DNA of 64,000 nucleotides from Trachythela sp. YZ-2020 (GCA_016169945.1 JADLSH010000395.1:5546001-5610000); one strand, 5' to 3'. Counted from the first letter of the stretch, positions 15,301 through 25,165 are shown. The notes: generated by a model not told the origin, from the sequence alone. Numbers and translations are program-made.

Positions 15301-18300
15301 GCACAAACTCTTCAGTCTTTTGCCACCAAGACATTGTCCCAACCCTAATCTTCGTAAGTGTCATGAGTATGATCTTCCACAAATTCATACGGGCAGATTC
15401 AAACATTCTTTCATCCCAGCGATGCGTGTGAAGAAGTTTTCAAAGGCCTAACTTAATTTTAACAATTCTTAGACTTTATTTACGAGTATTTTTATTGTAA
15501 TATATTATTTAACTATATATAAATTAATATTGATATTTTCAACACTTGTAAATACAAATTACGCAATTCAGCCGTCTGGCTGCTATGTAATTCTGCTTTT
15601 AATAAACTATCTATCTATCTCTCTATCTGAACTTGCAACAGTTCACCGATAACAGTTGTTCAACATAGTCATAGGTTATATTCTCATTATATCAAACAGT
15701 CAAATTGAAAACATTATAACTAAAGCACACTCTCCTCCGCAGAGGCTTCTAGGGTATCCTAAACATACTCGCTATATATGGCAACAGCTAAAATACCCTA
15801 GAAGCCGCTGCAGAGGAGAGTGGCTAAAGCATATAAAGTCACCAATGCAAAAACGAAAATATGAGAAAGAGCCAATAAATTTATGATACTCTAACCTATT
15901 AATGCAGTAAAGGGCTCACCTCTGTTTCCACTTGGTTTTTCTTTTTTCTATTCTTTTTCTTCTTTCGTTTTACTTTTTCAGGAAATTTATTGGCATTGTC
16001 CTCTGGCTCTATCTTGTCTTTACCATCATCCTTCATTAAGTTATAATTTATACGTAGTCAAAGATGTAAGATGACAAGCTCAGGACTTTTAACGTGCAAA
16101 AAGTACAGCTATATTTTCTGCTGTTGGAAGAGCTGAATGGTTCATAAAGTTATACTGTGAGTGTCCACCAACTTAAAGGTGACATAATTTATCAAGCTAC
16201 ATAATTTATCTCACCAAAGTTCTGATTAAGGTCAATCTTTTAATAAACACTCAATTTGCAAACATATCCAGCAGATTTACAGAGTATGGTTGTTTAAAAG
16301 AGTTAGATTTTACAGAGTATGTTGATATCAATATAGAACAGATATGAAGGGTTTCAAATTTTGCTGGTGCAATAAAATAACCAACTAGCACATGTTTTCG
16401 CTAAGTAATGGTCCAGAAAGTTGTTCAAAAGCTGCTATAAATCGGCATGTCCGACTCTAGGACGCCAAGATTGTCTATGTATCAATCAATTTTTAATATA
16501 GTCAGAATACCTTATTTCCAGTTTTACTTGAAAAGAAGGAATGTTTTTTGGTCTTCTTTCGGTTGCGGAGCTCTCTTCTCTCTTCTTTACGTGACAATTT
16601 TCTTTTGATCGCACCGCCTGGGACAACATTCGTTAATTATATAAGATCACTTAAATTTCATTTCGTTTTTACAATATTTCGTTTTGACATGGATTTTAGC
16701 CCCCAAAATTAAAAATTGTGGGGAGTAATCAACTCCTCGCATTCAAATGCCGCAAAATGGGGCTAATTTTTCTCGAGCAATGCCAATTCCTAAGTTTATG
16801 ACTAAAGCAAGGCTTGCCCAGAGATTTCGCAGAAGCTAGGGCAAAATTTTCCCTGGGGTCTCTATCGTGTCATTTTGTTTGAAAAAGAAAAGGCCTGCAA
16901 ATGCCCAAAATAGAGTCTCTGTTAAATTTTTGGCACTGGCTCAAATTACGGCCCTGTCACTGGTTGGGGGCCCGAGCCAAGTTGCCTCCTCGGGCCTCTT
17001 GGCATCGCTGAAGATAGCATCGGTTTTCAGTCTTGGTTGCAATTACACTGGACAATTTTAATAGCGATGATTCGCAATGCAAATTTGTTACACAGATACT
17101 GTATGCTGCTCATTTTGCACTTTGGCAAGGTCTTCTTGGCTTATTTTTCATGCTCTAGCTACCTACTAGCTAGCCACAATGCTAAAAAGTGGTTCAGAAT
17201 AATACACAAAAGCATCAGTGCCGTTCTGAAGTATTGTAACACCTTCGTGGACAAATTTGCGTGTAGTCTTCGTGTACACGCAATCAAAATTACACGCCAA
17301 CTCCATGCACTACACACAAAGCTGCTAGACGCTTCGTGTAGTCTGCCTACACGAAGTTTGCGTGTAGTCGTCTCATCTTATATTTTTAAACGTTGTTGCG
17401 AAGTAAACAAGTGCCAGTCGAAGTTTGCGTATAGTCATGTTTAAAAAACACATTACGATCGTGATATTTTACATTTTTATACGCTGTTGCGAAGTAAACA
17501 AGTGCCAAGCTTCCACTTCAAACGTATCATAACGTACCCAGGCATTTTCTTTTGTGTCAAAGTCATTAGTTCCACCCGAGTGCTCAGGAAACAAAGAAAT
17601 ACGCTACGTTTCGGTATGATACATTTCATTTCTAAACTCTCAAGAGCTTCGTGTGCACGTATACAGGTATAATTGCTTCATTTATCGCGAAGTCGACATA
17701 ACGCCAATGCCTAATATATAACACCAAATATAGCCATACAAAAATATATAAACATAAACTTCAGTATATTCATATATACACTTTAAATAGCTTTTCTTTT
17801 CGCATTTTATACTATAGGGTTCAAAATCGCTGTCATTAAATAAGTAATAATGATTAATTATTAGAATATGTGGCACGAACTGAAGAGCTTTATTGCGAAA
17901 AGAAGTCAACCCTTCCAATAAATACGAGCTTGTAAATGGAATAAAGACATTTTGGAGTGACATGTCAGCGCTACATTAATCATCTTCACAAAGTTGTACC
18001 GATGATAATCGAAAAACAAGGACATGCTTCAGGATACTAGCCACTAGCCGTAAATTTCTTTGTTCGCATATTTGTCCTGAAAAACAGCATGAATTTAGCT
18101 ATCAAGGACTTAAATAGAGACAATACTAATAGTACCGAGTTGAGTATTGCATGCATTGAATATTAACTGACAGTATTGTAACTACTTAGGAATACAAACC
18201 AAACACTTGTTTTTGTGATATATTGTTTGTTTTGCAATACTAATAGGCAACGTTCACAGTATCACCGCTATTTTTACTCTATAGCTTTTCATCTCGTCTT

Positions 18301-21300
18301 AAAAAAGAAAGATTTCTTCATTCCACCACTTGAATTGTTAACTTTAAACACGTATCTTCGACCTGTTGTTGAAAACATAGTCACTAATTGCAAACAAAAA
18401 ATGCCAAAATATTTTCATGCGTGCCGCAGTTCGATGAAATCCGTAGGATTTCACACAAAGATTTCAGACAACAGTAATATTTCTGTAAAGGCCCGTTCAA
18501 ACGAAGCAAACATTGTTGGTCCAACATCATTCAACATGCATTGTTGGATGCAACATTGTTGGTCCAACATCATTCAACATGCATTGTTGGATGCAACATT
18601 GTTGGCCTCGTTTGAACACTATGTTGGGTAATGTTGGCTGATGTTGGATCAGGTTTGACTTTGTTTAAAATTTTCGTCTAACATTGGACCAACAATGTTG
18701 GACGATGTTGGCCTCGTTTGAACGTACCTTAACCCTATATGCTCTTTGACTACACGCAAACGCTGACTACACGCAAATATCGTGTAGTGTTGACTACGAG
18801 AAATATTGACTACATGAAGCTTTTAGAGCTTCGTGTGTAGTTATGAATTTACTACACGAAGATACGGTTGAATGAGTTTGCGTGTACACGCAACCTATAC
18901 GCAAGGGTGTTACAATACTTCAGAACGGTAATTGTAGTATCATAACCCAACGCCTAAGATCTTCGGATTTTTGTGCACAAAATGCATCTGGGGCCATTGT
19001 GGAAGAATATATCATGTCGCTCAACTGAGATGTTGTATCCCCCAATAGAGATATCTGTTGTGCAGTCTTTATTTATTCTGTCTATTTATTATTAAATTTC
19101 CAATTATCAGGCATACAATTTTGAAACATTCCAGTCAGGCCATGAGGTGATCGATTGCAAACATTGGTTCACAGCCAGTGTGGACATATCGGGCATGCAG
19201 TTTTGAAGTTTCCTATATGTTTACTATTAAATTTCTAAATCTCAGGTGCACAATTTCCAAACTTTCCAGTCAGGGTTAACAGGAAAATTCACTTGGGCCA
19301 GGGTGCATTCTGCGCACAATACTTTGAAGTTACGCGTGGAGTTACGATACAGCTTGGCATAGCAGCATGAGATTTTCTTCCCTAGATTTTCTTCCAGCCA
19401 TTTGGCATGTTCTCTACTGAATGTTTTCAACTATTGTATACATTTTTATGGTTTAAACTAAATAGATATTATCATCGTTTAAATGTGAGGGTAGCTCAAG
19501 TCTACCTAATACTGCTGTCTCCTTCGGCATAGCACAAATTTGCCTTGGACTTTGGGGTAAGTCTGGCATATCATTTACATGGAATGCGCTCTGGCACCTG
19601 GATGACCACTGCCGACTAGTGACCTGGCTTAGTGGCCAGCAGGTGGAGAAGAGCTAGATGAAATCTATGCAGTATGTCTGACTATGGTCCGACAGACGAC
19701 AGTATACTCTGATATCAATTTTGTGTTTCTACCCACTTCCTCCCTTTCCATAAAAAACAAACTTTAATAATATAAATTATCAACCAGGGTGGAAAGTTTG
19801 TACGTTGCGCATTGACTATGACCATATGCATTTCAAATTTTTAGTCATTGCTCTTAGGGCGCTTTCCATTAACACGGTCAGACCGATCAGATTGTTAAAG
19901 GAACACAAAACGTTTGGGCTTAGGACCGGTCTGACTGGAAAATTTGGATCAAATCAAAAGGAGGTCCATTTTAGCTAGATTTTCAACAAATCTGGACCAG
20001 ATCTTCATAGGCATACCAGGCGGAGGGCAGGGGGGGGCAGCTGCACCCGCGGAAAAATTGAAAGGTTGACAAGTTGGGCAAATTCTCAGCCCAAGTCGGG
20101 CAAAATACATGGGGGGAAATAGATGGAAAAGCAACAAAATTAACCAAAGCAATCTAGTCTCTGTGTAATTTGGAAATACATGTAAAAGAACATTTGGAAA
20201 TATTGAACAACTAGGAACTTATGTCGGGTGGTTGGGGTGGGGGGGAGGTGTAGTAATGTTGAATTAAAAGTCGGACATTTTCAGTTTTTATTAGTTGGGG
20301 AAAATGTTCACTGCCCCCCTAAAAATTTGGGCCTGTACGCCTATGCAGATCTTTCCATGAATACAGAATAAGAAATTCTGGTCTGACCATTAGAAGGAAA
20401 GCACCCCAAGTCTGAGTACTGTCCTTTTGACCCTTTTAACCTTTTTAGATTATTTATTTCTCCACGGGTGAATGAATGGCGACTTGGCGGCATATGTCAG
20501 AATGTTGAAAACAGGATTTACTTTGCCACTGGCGCGTATTTCTGAGCCTGGAGCACAGGCGGCCCAATCTTGGGTAGAGTTGTATTTATAGTATACTTAT
20601 ATAAAGATTGTATTATGGTAAAAATGTGTGATGAAAATATATATTTTAAATAAAATTTACTTGCCTAACTTGTTGTTTGTGTTCTCCTTTTATCCCTACT
20701 TTGTTGAGCCATGAATTCATCGAAAGTTTTTGCTTGATGCCTGCGGTCGACGCCGAATACTTAATAGGAGTTAAAGGCTAATTATTCGCAGCTCCGGATC
20801 CGTCGAGACAAACATGCCAATACAAATATTCTCCCTCTTAAATTGCTTTATTCTCCAAGAAAATTCGCCAGCATGTAGAACAAACACCAATCTTTTCATA
20901 TATAACGATACTTTAACATCTCGGGCAATTTTTAAACCAATTTTTGATCAACAGAAATAAAAATCCCGACTCTGTTGAACTGACAACGACCGAAAATGGA
21001 CACATAGGCAGCTTGGCCACCTGGCCTCTCAAGAGATTTAAAGTATCTTGATATATGAAAACATCGGTGTTTGATATATATGCTGGCGAATTTTCTTGAA
21101 AAATGTAAAGCAATTGCAAGTGCGGTCGTGATTGGCTGGCTGTAACCGGAAATATCTGTTTGGTATTTGCATGCTGTGCGCTGATTGGCATAGCACCCCC
21201 CTGCAAATCTCAACGGTAGAGGAGGCCAGGTGGCCAAGCTGCATATGTGTCCTTTAACTCCTATTAAGTATTCGGCGTCGACCGCAGGCATCAAGCAAAA

Positions 21301-21742
21301 ACTTTCGATGAATTCATAGCTCAACAAAGTAGGGATAAAAGGAGAACACAAACAACAAGTTAGGCAAGTAAATTTTATTTAAAATATATATTTTCATCAC
21401 ACATTTTTACCATAATACAATCTTTATATAAGTATACTATAAATACAACTCTACCCAAGGTTGGGCCGCCTGTGCCTGGAGCAGATCTCCGGCGCACGCA
21501 AAACAAACTTTCCACCCTGGAATCCTGGATTTAATATCAAAAGTTGAACTTGTAGAATCGAGAATCTCTTTTCAGTTTTTATTCACACCCTCTACCAAAG
21601 GTCCAAAGCACCTAATATATAAAATAAAACACATATTTTCAAAAGATATTGATATACCTGAACTTTGCAGACTAACGTCCTCGCTATTTAATACTGAAAT
21701 TTCTGTTTTCTTCTGCTTTTTTTTCCTCCTTTCGTCCGCCAT
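308..21742 (-). CDS. NOM1: NOM1/SGD1 orthologue, nucleolar MIF4G domain protein, 21 exons
   Basis: In known NOM1/Sgd1 proteins the MIF4G and MA3 regions bind the helicase eIF4A3 in the nucleolus for small-subunit ribosome biogenesis. I joined 21 exons in one frame (798 aa; human is about 860): 21742-21658, 16617-16511, 16030-15920, 12391-12253, 11692-11595, 11226-10958, 10236-10114, 9424-9354, 8613-8485, 7856-7732, 7435-7342, 6758-6715, 6293-6238, 5738-5617, 4587-4525, 3772-3603, 2878-2783, 2319-2251, 1967-1836, 1394-1300, 506-308. Seen in order: Lys-rich N-terminus (1-101), KLERTLNLNRK (about 125-135), acidic tract (165-265), KYVPPH at 281-286 opening the MIF4G region (to about 520), GRWWVVGSAW and QRMNTDVRRNIFCTVMTSE starting the MA3 region (545-702), basic tail. 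The ATG has A at -3 and G at +4. All introns are GT-AG except intron 19 (GC-AG). Family identity is near certain; single exon edges could shift by a few codons. Confidence 0.95.
990..1155 (+). mobile_element. 3' end of a non-LTR retrotransposon, related to copy A
   Basis: The stretch ends in aataaaccagtct followed by a (ctat)n microsatellite. It shares the ttacgcaa-tcag block and tail type with the end of LINE copy A (15540-15629). It lies in NOM1 intron 20, antisense to the gene. No ORF survives and the 5' boundary is not clear. Confidence 0.5.
1395..1835 (-). other. NOM1: GC-AG intron of NOM1 (intron 19)
   Basis: Exon 19 ends TTGAAG and the next bases are GCAAGT, the usual strong form of a GC donor. 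Exon 20 begins after TGTGTAG. The join keeps phase 0 and gives SVLK-VVDF, matching the family at this place (human SILK-VVEF). No GT donor at the boundary would give the same join. Confidence 0.8.
2655..2750. repeat. AT-rich low-complexity tract
   Basis: A stretch of almost pure A/T (taa/tta runs) in NOM1 intron 17, directly beyond the donor of exon 17. No gene signal. The rest of this intron and of introns 16 (2879-3602) and 15 (3773-4524) shows nothing else clear apart from the G-rich stretch at 4283. Confidence 0.6.
4283..4345 (+). repeat. G-rich tract with repeated ggggggccaa units
   Basis: Four long G runs (5 to 8 G) lie within about 60 bases in NOM1 intron 15, two of them followed by the same ccaa. 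The G runs are on the strand opposite to the NOM1 transcript. The loops are uneven (about 15, 7 and 2 nt), so quadruplex formation is possible but not assured. Confidence 0.45.
5034..5425. repeat. 40-bp minisatellite, about 9.5 copies
   Basis: A head-to-tail array with period 40 (the unit contains ttaaggctgtttctcgtcat and a C run) in NOM1 intron 14. Units begin at 5035, 5074, 5114, 5154, 5194, 5234, 5274, 5314 and 5348. The unit at 5314 is shortened by 6 bp and the last ones are degenerate. Two units carry gttgctc instead of gtttctc. No spacers, so it is not a CRISPR-like array. Confidence 0.95.
6923..7085. mobile_element. short inverted-repeat element (MITE)
   Basis: A 163-bp element in NOM1 intron 11. 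Terminal inverted repeats of about 45 bp share tgttcacacgatccgattc near each end, with a few mismatches. The centre shows no coding capacity. I could not define a target-site duplication, so the superfamily is open. Confidence 0.75.
8347..8409. repeat. 17-bp tandem repeat, 3.7 copies
   Basis: Unit cacatacttggatacta is repeated without change at 8347, 8364, 8381 and partially at 8398. It lies in NOM1 intron 9, about 75 bp past the donor of exon 9. Confidence 0.95.
9568..9588 (+). other. G-quadruplex motif
   Basis: Four G runs (4, 6, 3 and 5 G) are separated by single bases (C, C, T), the arrangement with the most stable predicted quadruplex. It lies in NOM1 intron 7, on the strand opposite to the transcript. 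Confidence 0.7.
10393..10625. repeat. degenerate aaaatcc-type tandem repeat
   Basis: Repeated short blocks of aaaatcc with variable spacing, starting and ending with the same aaaatcctcgtac. It lies in NOM1 intron 6. No coding signal. Confidence 0.6.
12076..12116 (+). repeat. dispersed repeat shared with 29383-29422
   Basis: About 40 bases containing cttgtggtcgtttgagcact recur in inverted orientation at 29383-29422. This is part of an unidentified interspersed repeat, here in NOM1 intron 4. Confidence 0.6.
12600..15630 (+). mobile_element. LINE copy A: CR1/L2-like non-LTR retrotransposon, decayed
   Basis: Endonuclease then reverse transcriptase, in broken frames, antisense inside NOM1 intron 3. 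Seen: an apurinic-type endonuclease start (ACFTETWL at about 12890), GDFN at about 13230, RT N-terminal region with ATGPDGIP (14060s), NQLRPISLTPAVSKI (about 14240), FDLIDHHLL (14470s), SGVPQG (14620s). The YxDD box reads YVYD (14713-14724) and the endonuclease SDH reads SDI near 13400. Frame changes occur near 12960, 14660 and 14970, with a stop (TAG, probably from TGG) at about 14543. The C-terminal region ends at 15451. The 3' UTR ends in a (tatc)n tail at 15605-15629. The 5' limit is approximate. Confidence 0.9.
15728..15823. mobile_element. 96-bp hAT-type MITE with 8-bp TSD
   Basis: Terminal inverted repeats of about 30 bp (left begins cactctcctccgcagaggct, right is its near complement with one extra base). 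Both sides carry ctaaagca (15720-15727 and 15824-15831), an 8-bp duplication as made by hAT transposases. It lies just behind the tail of LINE copy A in the NOM1 intron. Confidence 0.85.
17221..18928. mobile_element. 1.7-kb foldback element with palindromic clusters
   Basis: The ends are inverted copies starting ccgttctgaagtattgtaac. Behind each end lie clusters of short tracts of the types ctacacgcaaa and cttcgtgtag in both orientations (17245-17430 and 18745-18905). The core holds no convincing coding sequence; the open frames over it look like by-products of the repeats. A second MITE sits inside (18487-18731), and gttgcgaagtaaacaagtgc is repeated directly at about 17395 and 17485. No clear TSD. 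It lies in NOM1 intron 1. Confidence 0.7.
18487..18731. mobile_element. MITE with tandem ttgttgg units, nested
   Basis: The ends are inverted (left aaggcccgttcaaacga, right tcgtttgaacgtacctt). The inside contains two head-to-tail copies of a ~43-bp block built on aacattgttggtccaacatc. TA at both borders suggests a TA target. It is nested in the foldback element at 17221-18928. Confidence 0.7.
19857..20406. mobile_element. inverted-repeat element carrying a nested hAT element
   Basis: The termini share gcgctttcc and ggtcagacc in inverted order over about 28 imperfect bases. It is split by the 340-bp element at 20006-20345. No TSD seen for this outer element. NOM1 intron 1. Confidence 0.55.
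20006..20345. mobile_element. 340-bp hAT-type element with 8-bp TSD
   Basis: It begins cataggcataccaggcgg and ends in gcctgtacgcctatg, imperfect inverted termini. A perfect 8-bp duplication cagatctt flanks it (19998-20005 and 20346-20353). Long G and C runs lie inside. Non-autonomous: no transposase reading frame. Confidence 0.8.
20555..21473. mobile_element. 919-bp Mutator-like foldback element, 223-bp TIRs, 9-bp TSD
   Basis: Terminal inverted repeats at 20555-20777 and 21251-21473 are nearly identical (start acaggcggcccaa). Inside them a further imperfect inverted pair (about 20835-20900 against 21040-21110) makes most of the element self-complementary. The flanking 9-bp duplication gcctggagc (20546-20554 and 21474-21482) together with long TIRs fits Mutator-like elements. 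No transposase; the ORFs inside are by-products of the symmetry. It lies in NOM1 intron 1, about 180 bp from exon 1. Confidence 0.88.
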
Positions 21743-21950
21743 ATTGGAAAGAGAATGGTAAGATTAGGTAATCTGTGGTGATTAAGGGATATTTGGGTTA
21801 GTGCCAGTCTTGTATCCACTAGTGTCTTGTTTGCTTCTCATCGTCGCCAAATGCCAAACACCGTCCAAGCTTCGAATGGTCACCCCGCAATTTTCGAACT
21901 TCTAAATACAGTATATCCCAAAATTCTAGTTGTTTCCCACTAATACTAGG

Positions 21951-21991
21951 CGTTACTATCGCAAGGAAAGTGCTGCCTCAACACACAAAAA
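21951..21991. repeat. dispersed repeat shared with 60023-60062
   Basis: About 40 bases containing ttactatcgcaaggaaagtg recur in the same orientation at 60023-60062. It lies upstream of NOM1. Nothing else was identified in 21743-22380. Confidence 0.6.
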
Positions 21992-22443
21992 ATTTAGAAC
22001 ATTTATTTGCAACTGTCGTTCTGACGTCATTCATATTATAAACACATTGAAATTATATATACATCTTGTCTCCTTGCAGTAAGACCAGAGCAGTAAGACA
22101 TAATCAATCGTTTTCGAGGACCACTTGACCACTGGGATATTTCGTGCTGTTAAAAGCGCTGATAACGCCATAAAGGAGCACTGCTTTCCCCTGGAACGAG
22201 CACTAAAACGCTCATGGCCTTGATGAAACTTTGAAGTAATAAATAAAAACATTTTACATGTATTTTTTTAAGGATACAATTTAGTCTTGTGTGAGGAGAT
22301 TATTACGTTTGCTAATTGGAATTTGCTAATTGGAATTTGCTAATTGGAGTGAATTGAACATTCGTTTATTACGTTTGGTATTTGCGTAAAGCGATCTGTC
22401 GCAAGCTTTCGCAAGCCCAGATTCGCAAGAATAGTAGATCGGG

Positions 22444-22627
22444 CTGCCTCGTACGCAGGCGTCTCCAGAGCATTATTTAGAAATTAGCTATGATGGTTTT
22501 TTTTACATGAAGTATTACACTTGCGAGCGAAGCGCGCAGGGGAAATTGGGAAGAGTGCACTTGAAATACTTCATGTATTCCTTTTATATAGCCTGCCGCA
22601 AACTGAGAGCGCCTGGGTACGAGGCAG
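22444..22627. mobile_element. 184-bp MITE, 9-bp TSD
   Basis: Inverted termini of about 25 bp start ctgcctcgtac and resemble the arms of the 57-bp insertion at 22700. The target duplication tagatcggg is perfect (22435-22443 and 22628-22636). The matching site at 63.48 kb has no insertion. Nine-base TSDs suggest a Mutator-like mobiliser. Confidence 0.82.
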
Positions 22628-22699
22628 TAGATCGGGCAAAAGACTGGGCACGAGTGAACTCTGGAGAAACGCAAGCAATGTCGAAAATAGTGTGCTGCC

Positions 22700-22756
22700 C
22701 AATCTCGTACCCAGAGCCATGAGTATATTATACTCATGGCTCTGGGTATGAGATTG
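22700..22756. mobile_element. 57-bp palindromic insertion, 9-bp TSD
   Basis: Two 28-bp arms (one mismatch; start caatctcgtacccag) face each other with a single central base. The duplication tgtgctgcc flanks it (22691-22699 and 22757-22765). The paralogous repeat at 63.5 kb reads straight through with one copy of this 9-mer, so the empty site is visible. It seems to consist only of two terminal repeats of the same family as the 184-bp MITE. Confidence 0.85.
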
Positions 22757-22932
22757 TGTGCTGCCTCGCTGCGCTCGGCAGCAATAAGAACACTATTAAT
22801 TAACATTATTTTCTCACTCTGACAAGTGATGGTTGACCATTTTTATATTCCTGGTTGAAATCCATCGATTCGTGACATATAATAGGCAATTTTCTAACAA
22901 ACAACTGCACTTGTACTAAATTTCTTAATTTA

Positions 22933-23559
22933 GGGGGTGATTACATGCATGGACGGGCTAGCCCGCTTACTATATAAATTGTATGTATTTTCAACTTTAC
23001 GATTACATGACTCAGCCCGGCTAGCCCGGCCAGCCCGCTTTGCCGAGATCCCGGCTGTCGCAACCGGGCTGAAATTTCTCATGTAATTGCTTTCGTCCCG
23101 CCAAACCGGGCTGGAATTGCTGTAACGCATGCGTGTTTCTCTCATTATCTTTCCACGTGCAAACAAATATGGCGGACAAAAATGTGTCAAAGCGTAAAAC
23201 CAGTAAATCCAAGACGAATACGAAAGATAAGCGTTCAGTTCCCGAGATAAAGAAATTTAAATGGGATACAGACATGGCCAGTCTTCTTCTGAATTAATAC
23301 ATTATACTTGAATATAAATCCCTTATGGAGTACAGAAACTGCATGCGATTTTAACGCGGATAAGTCTAAACAATACGAAGCTGATTTATTCAAAATAAAT
23401 ACCGGCCTGAGAACTTTTCCCGCCAGCCCGCCACGCTTCAACTCACTCAACTCGGTTAGCCGGACTAGCTCAGTAGATATAATTGTAATTGAAAGGTCGT
23501 CTCGCTTCGCCGGGCTGTCCCGGTTAACCGGACTAGCTCGGCCTATGTAATCACCCCCC
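22933..23559. mobile_element. Harbinger-like element with TTA target duplication
   Basis: The termini read ggggg-tgattacat and its complement. TTA stands on both sides (22930-22932 and 23560-23562), as for PIF/Harbinger insertions. The interior has many gggctagcccg-type blocks and a decayed Myb/SANT-like ORF starting at 23169. No DDE transposase is present. Confidence 0.7.
23169..23297 (+). pseudogene. Myb/SANT-like fragment inside Harbinger-like element
   Basis: ATG opens a 42-codon frame with a Lys-rich start and then KFKWDTDMASLLLN before a TAA. The following bases, in other frames, still encode EYKSLMEYRN and DFNADKSKQYE, the expected continuation of a trihelix/Myb-SANT DNA-binding domain. 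Harbinger elements carry such a protein as their second gene, which fits the TTA-flanked context. It is broken by at least two frame changes. Confidence 0.55.
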
Positions 23560-23859
23560 TTAGACAAAGTGTTGGTGTTATCACCATCGCTAATTTGTAT
23601 AACTGAAAATATTTTTCCATAAAGAAAAAATCTGATTTATTTTACAACCATCAACACATGCACAGAAATAATTCATCCCTGCACTTAGGTGAGCTTCCCG
23701 GCCAACCGGGCCCTTAACAGTGTGACCAGATTTTTCCGGCGGTTATAACGTTATTATTCATAAACTTTGTGTTCAAATTTTACTAAATCGAGAATATAGT
23801 TGACACGCAAAATGATGGTGTATAAGTGGTTTTCGCTATTACAATTTAATGTCTATAGG

Positions 23860-25165
23860 ATTTGGCTTCTAAAGCAGTATGTGAGAAACTGTTCCGAAAT
23901 ACCAAATTTTGTAAGACTAACTCTACCCGAAGACTGAACACTAACTTTCTCTCCGGGTTTCGCCCCTCATTTAGTACAGTTACAGCTTTTGCTAGAAACT
24001 ACTAACAACTGGTGCCTACTCAATGGTGTAATTTTTATCGACTTGAAGAAAGCTTTCAATCGATCACGAAATTTTATTACGTAAACTCAAATGTTATGGG
24101 GTGGACGATAATGTGTTACTTTGGCTTAGGTCATATTTGACTGATCGCAAACAGAAATGTGATGTAAATGGGAACCTCTCTAGTTGCCGAAATATCAATT
24201 GTGGGGTTCCTCAGGGTTCTGTATTGGGTCCTCTTTTGTTTCTTATCTATATCAATGACCTGCCAAATTGCTTGAATGAGGGTTTACCTAGAATGTATGC
24301 TGAGCTACAAGATTTAATGAAAGCCGAGTTAACAAATCTGAATTCTTGGCTTGAAGTTAACAAACTTAGTTTAAATATTACCAAAACTGAATTTATGGTT
24401 ATTGGTTCTCGGCAAGGCTGGCTACACATGGTAACATTAATTTGGATGTGTTTGTTGATAATAAACGCATCAGAGGGTTACTAGCTCCGAATCTCTAGTT
24501 TAACAATGGATGAAAATTTGACTTGGAGTATTAGTGCTCTCAGACGAATGAGAAGATTTATTAGTAGGGAAACTGCCATTAAAGTATACCAAGGCTTGAT
24601 TGAACCCTATTTAACCTATTGTGCCTCCGTTTGGGATGGCATGGGTAGCGAATTATGCGAGAAATTACAAAAACTACAGAATAGGCTGCCCGAGTCATCA
24701 CCTGTTCATCATAAGATATCTCATCGACCTCTCTCCTGGAAGAGCTTAATTGGAATAATTCAACTATCCATAAACCGAAGAAAACAAAAAGCAATTCTCA
24801 TGCATAAGACTATCAATAAACGTACACCGCTCTACTCACAAGAGATGTTCACTTTTAATGAGCATGTCTATAGTCTTAGAGATTCTGAGAATAAATTAAT
24901 TGTTCCCAGACCGCGCACCGATTACCTAAAACGCTACAGTGGTGCGTTGTTGTGGAATGGTTTACCGGGATCTCTCAGATCAATGTCTAATCTTACTGCT
25001 TTTAAAACAGGCTTAAAAGCATTTTGCTCTAATAACCTCGACTCCCATACGGCAATCAGGTAGAACAGTTATATGTTGCATGCATTATTCTTTTTAAAAT
25101 TTTTAATATTTTGCAATATATTGTTACTGATGATTTTCCGAATAAAGTTTATGATGATGATGATG
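23860..25165 (+). mobile_element. LINE copy B: non-LTR retrotransposon, 5'-truncated
   Basis: Starts inside the reverse transcriptase (LSGFRPSFSTVTAF at about 23955). Seen: IFIDLKKAF (24030s), [14 protein letters not shown] (24110s), [13 protein letters not shown] (24200s), the thumb region and a C-terminal region ending at 25063 (WNGLPGSLRSMSNLTAFK). Where the YxDD box should stand, the frame runs from MYA straight into ELQDL at 24302: an in-frame deletion has removed it. Stops or frame changes lie near 24020, 24060 and 24483. It ends with aataaag and a (atg)n tail at 25151-25165. Confidence 0.88.

Larger units (their letters stand above)
22400..22790. repeat. composite repeat with two MITE insertions, paralogous to 63479-63564
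   Basis: The outer repeat (blocks at 22628-22699 and 22757-22790) matches 63479-63564, which lacks both insertions listed next. Both copies end in a hairpin of type gctgcc...ggcagc (22761-22783 and 63541-63564). Confidence 0.7.

Noticed and set aside
20913..21351. Several overlapping minus-strand ORFs of 68-139 codons
   Set aside because: They lie inside the foldback element and mirror its inverted repeats; no protein family resemblance.
22510..22806. Three overlapping ORFs around the 57-bp palindrome
   Set aside because: They run through repeat and MITE sequence on both strands and share no protein family.
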